Translations under genes and position numbers: made by a program
Shown: in pieces, positions 63,821 through 64,000 of the stretch
Position numbering within the stretch: the first letter of the stretch is position 1
Layout: the number at the start of each line of letters is the position of its first letter
Notes under the pieces: model-generated
Told to the model about the DNA's origin: nothing
The model's database searches: none
What the model saw: the letters and a program-made list of their open reading frames with translations, nothing else
Source: Streptomyces lincolnensis
GTDB lineage: Bacteria > Actinomycetota > Actinomycetes > Streptomycetales > Streptomycetaceae
Direction of reading: 5' to 3'
Assembly: GCF_021173675.1 (NCBI RefSeq)
Contig: NZ_JAIHON010000009.1
Coordinates: 496,001 to 560,000, forward strand
DNA length: 64,000 nucleotides

Positions 63821-63902
63821 CTCACCCGTCTCCGATAGTGCGGCGGGTCCCGCCGCCGCGGTGGTTGTCGCTACGTGCTGCCGTCCTACGACGGCCATGC
63901 CC

Positions 63903-64000
63903 TCAGTTCCAGACGAAGAGACTGTCGCCGGCCTTCACGTCGTTGTCCTCACGGAGCTCGGCGAGCGCCTCGGCCGTGGCCTCCAGCGCCACGACCGGGC
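63903..64000 (-). CDS. crr: PTS EIIA(Glc) domain protein Crr, C-terminal part (cut by window edge)
   Basis: The last 31 codons of a minus-strand gene reading VVALEATAEALAELREDNDV and ending DSLFVWN, which is the C-terminal strand and tail of glucose-type EIIA proteins. Its active His lies beyond the window. It is followed after 82 bases by ptsI, the order crr-ptsI known in S. coelicolor, where both belong to the PTS that serves N-acetylglucosamine uptake. Confidence 0.88.
   Translation of the reverse strand, partial: PVVALEATAEALAELREDNDVKAGDSLFVWN

Overview
This window is chromosomal DNA from a high-GC actinomycete, almost certainly Streptomyces. The signs are the extreme third-position GC, GTG/TTG starts, a SmeA-SffA sporulation pair, RbpA with a perfect sigma-R-type promoter, a conservon-type signalling cassette, and a crr-ptsI pair. 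From memory, gene content and order match one arm-proximal core stretch of S. coelicolor (ptsI, acetoacetyl-CoA synthetase, smeA-sffA, rbpA, ppm1, a GH18 chitinase), read here in the opposite direction. I see no insertion sequence, phage, tRNA, rRNA or CRISPR array.

Layout. 1-5.8 kb: end of a C39-like peptidase, a tiny membrane protein, a TetR regulator, a secreted GH18 chitinase with a textbook double operator, an acyl-CoA dehydrogenase, small conserved proteins and an Lrp/AsnC regulator. 5.9-14.8 kb: a YtcJ-type amidohydrolase, polyprenol-phosphate mannose synthase, FxsA, RbpA, an Atg22/UMF1-like transporter, GDPD, and a YczE-type membrane protein divergent from a MocR regulator. 14.9-22.4 kb: SffA and SmeA, ankyrin and HEAT-like proteins, then a translationally coupled trio of two GT4 glycosyltransferases and an SGNH esterase. 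22.4-27.8 kb: an operon for 5-oxoproline use (transporter, DUF1445 protein, PxpA, PxpB, PxpC) divergent from its likely GntR regulator. 27.9-35.0 kb: a three-gene MukF-MukE-MukB-like (MksBEF/Wadjet-related) SMC cassette with no nuclease subunit beside it. 35.1-37.5 kb: an APC permease and a small membrane protein. 37.9-46.2 kb: a conservon (sensor-like ATPase, roadblock protein, DUF742 protein, small GTPase) in which a full-length 5-oxoprolinase/hydantoinase gene sits between the DUF742 and GTPase genes. 46.3-50.6 kb: glycerol kinase and facilitator, and an EAL-CBS-GGDEF protein. 50.7-64 kb: a thiolase-like/DUF35 pair, VanX-like dipeptidase, NUDIX hydrolase, GH31 glycosidase, acetoacetyl-CoA synthetase, a second MocR regulator divergent from an MFS exporter, a Streptomyces-specific protein, PTS enzyme I and the end of EIIA(Glc).

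How the parts connect. Several genes deal with carbon and nitrogen scavenging: chitinase under a DasR-like site, PTS proteins, glycerol uptake, and two unrelated 5-oxoproline-opening enzymes about 15 kb apart. Others serve sporulation and the envelope (SmeA/SffA, Ppm, GT trio). The stretches most worth following up are the SMC-like trio, the oxoprolinase-interrupted conservon, the 5-oxoproline operon with its DUF1445 gene, and several sharp operator-like repeats.
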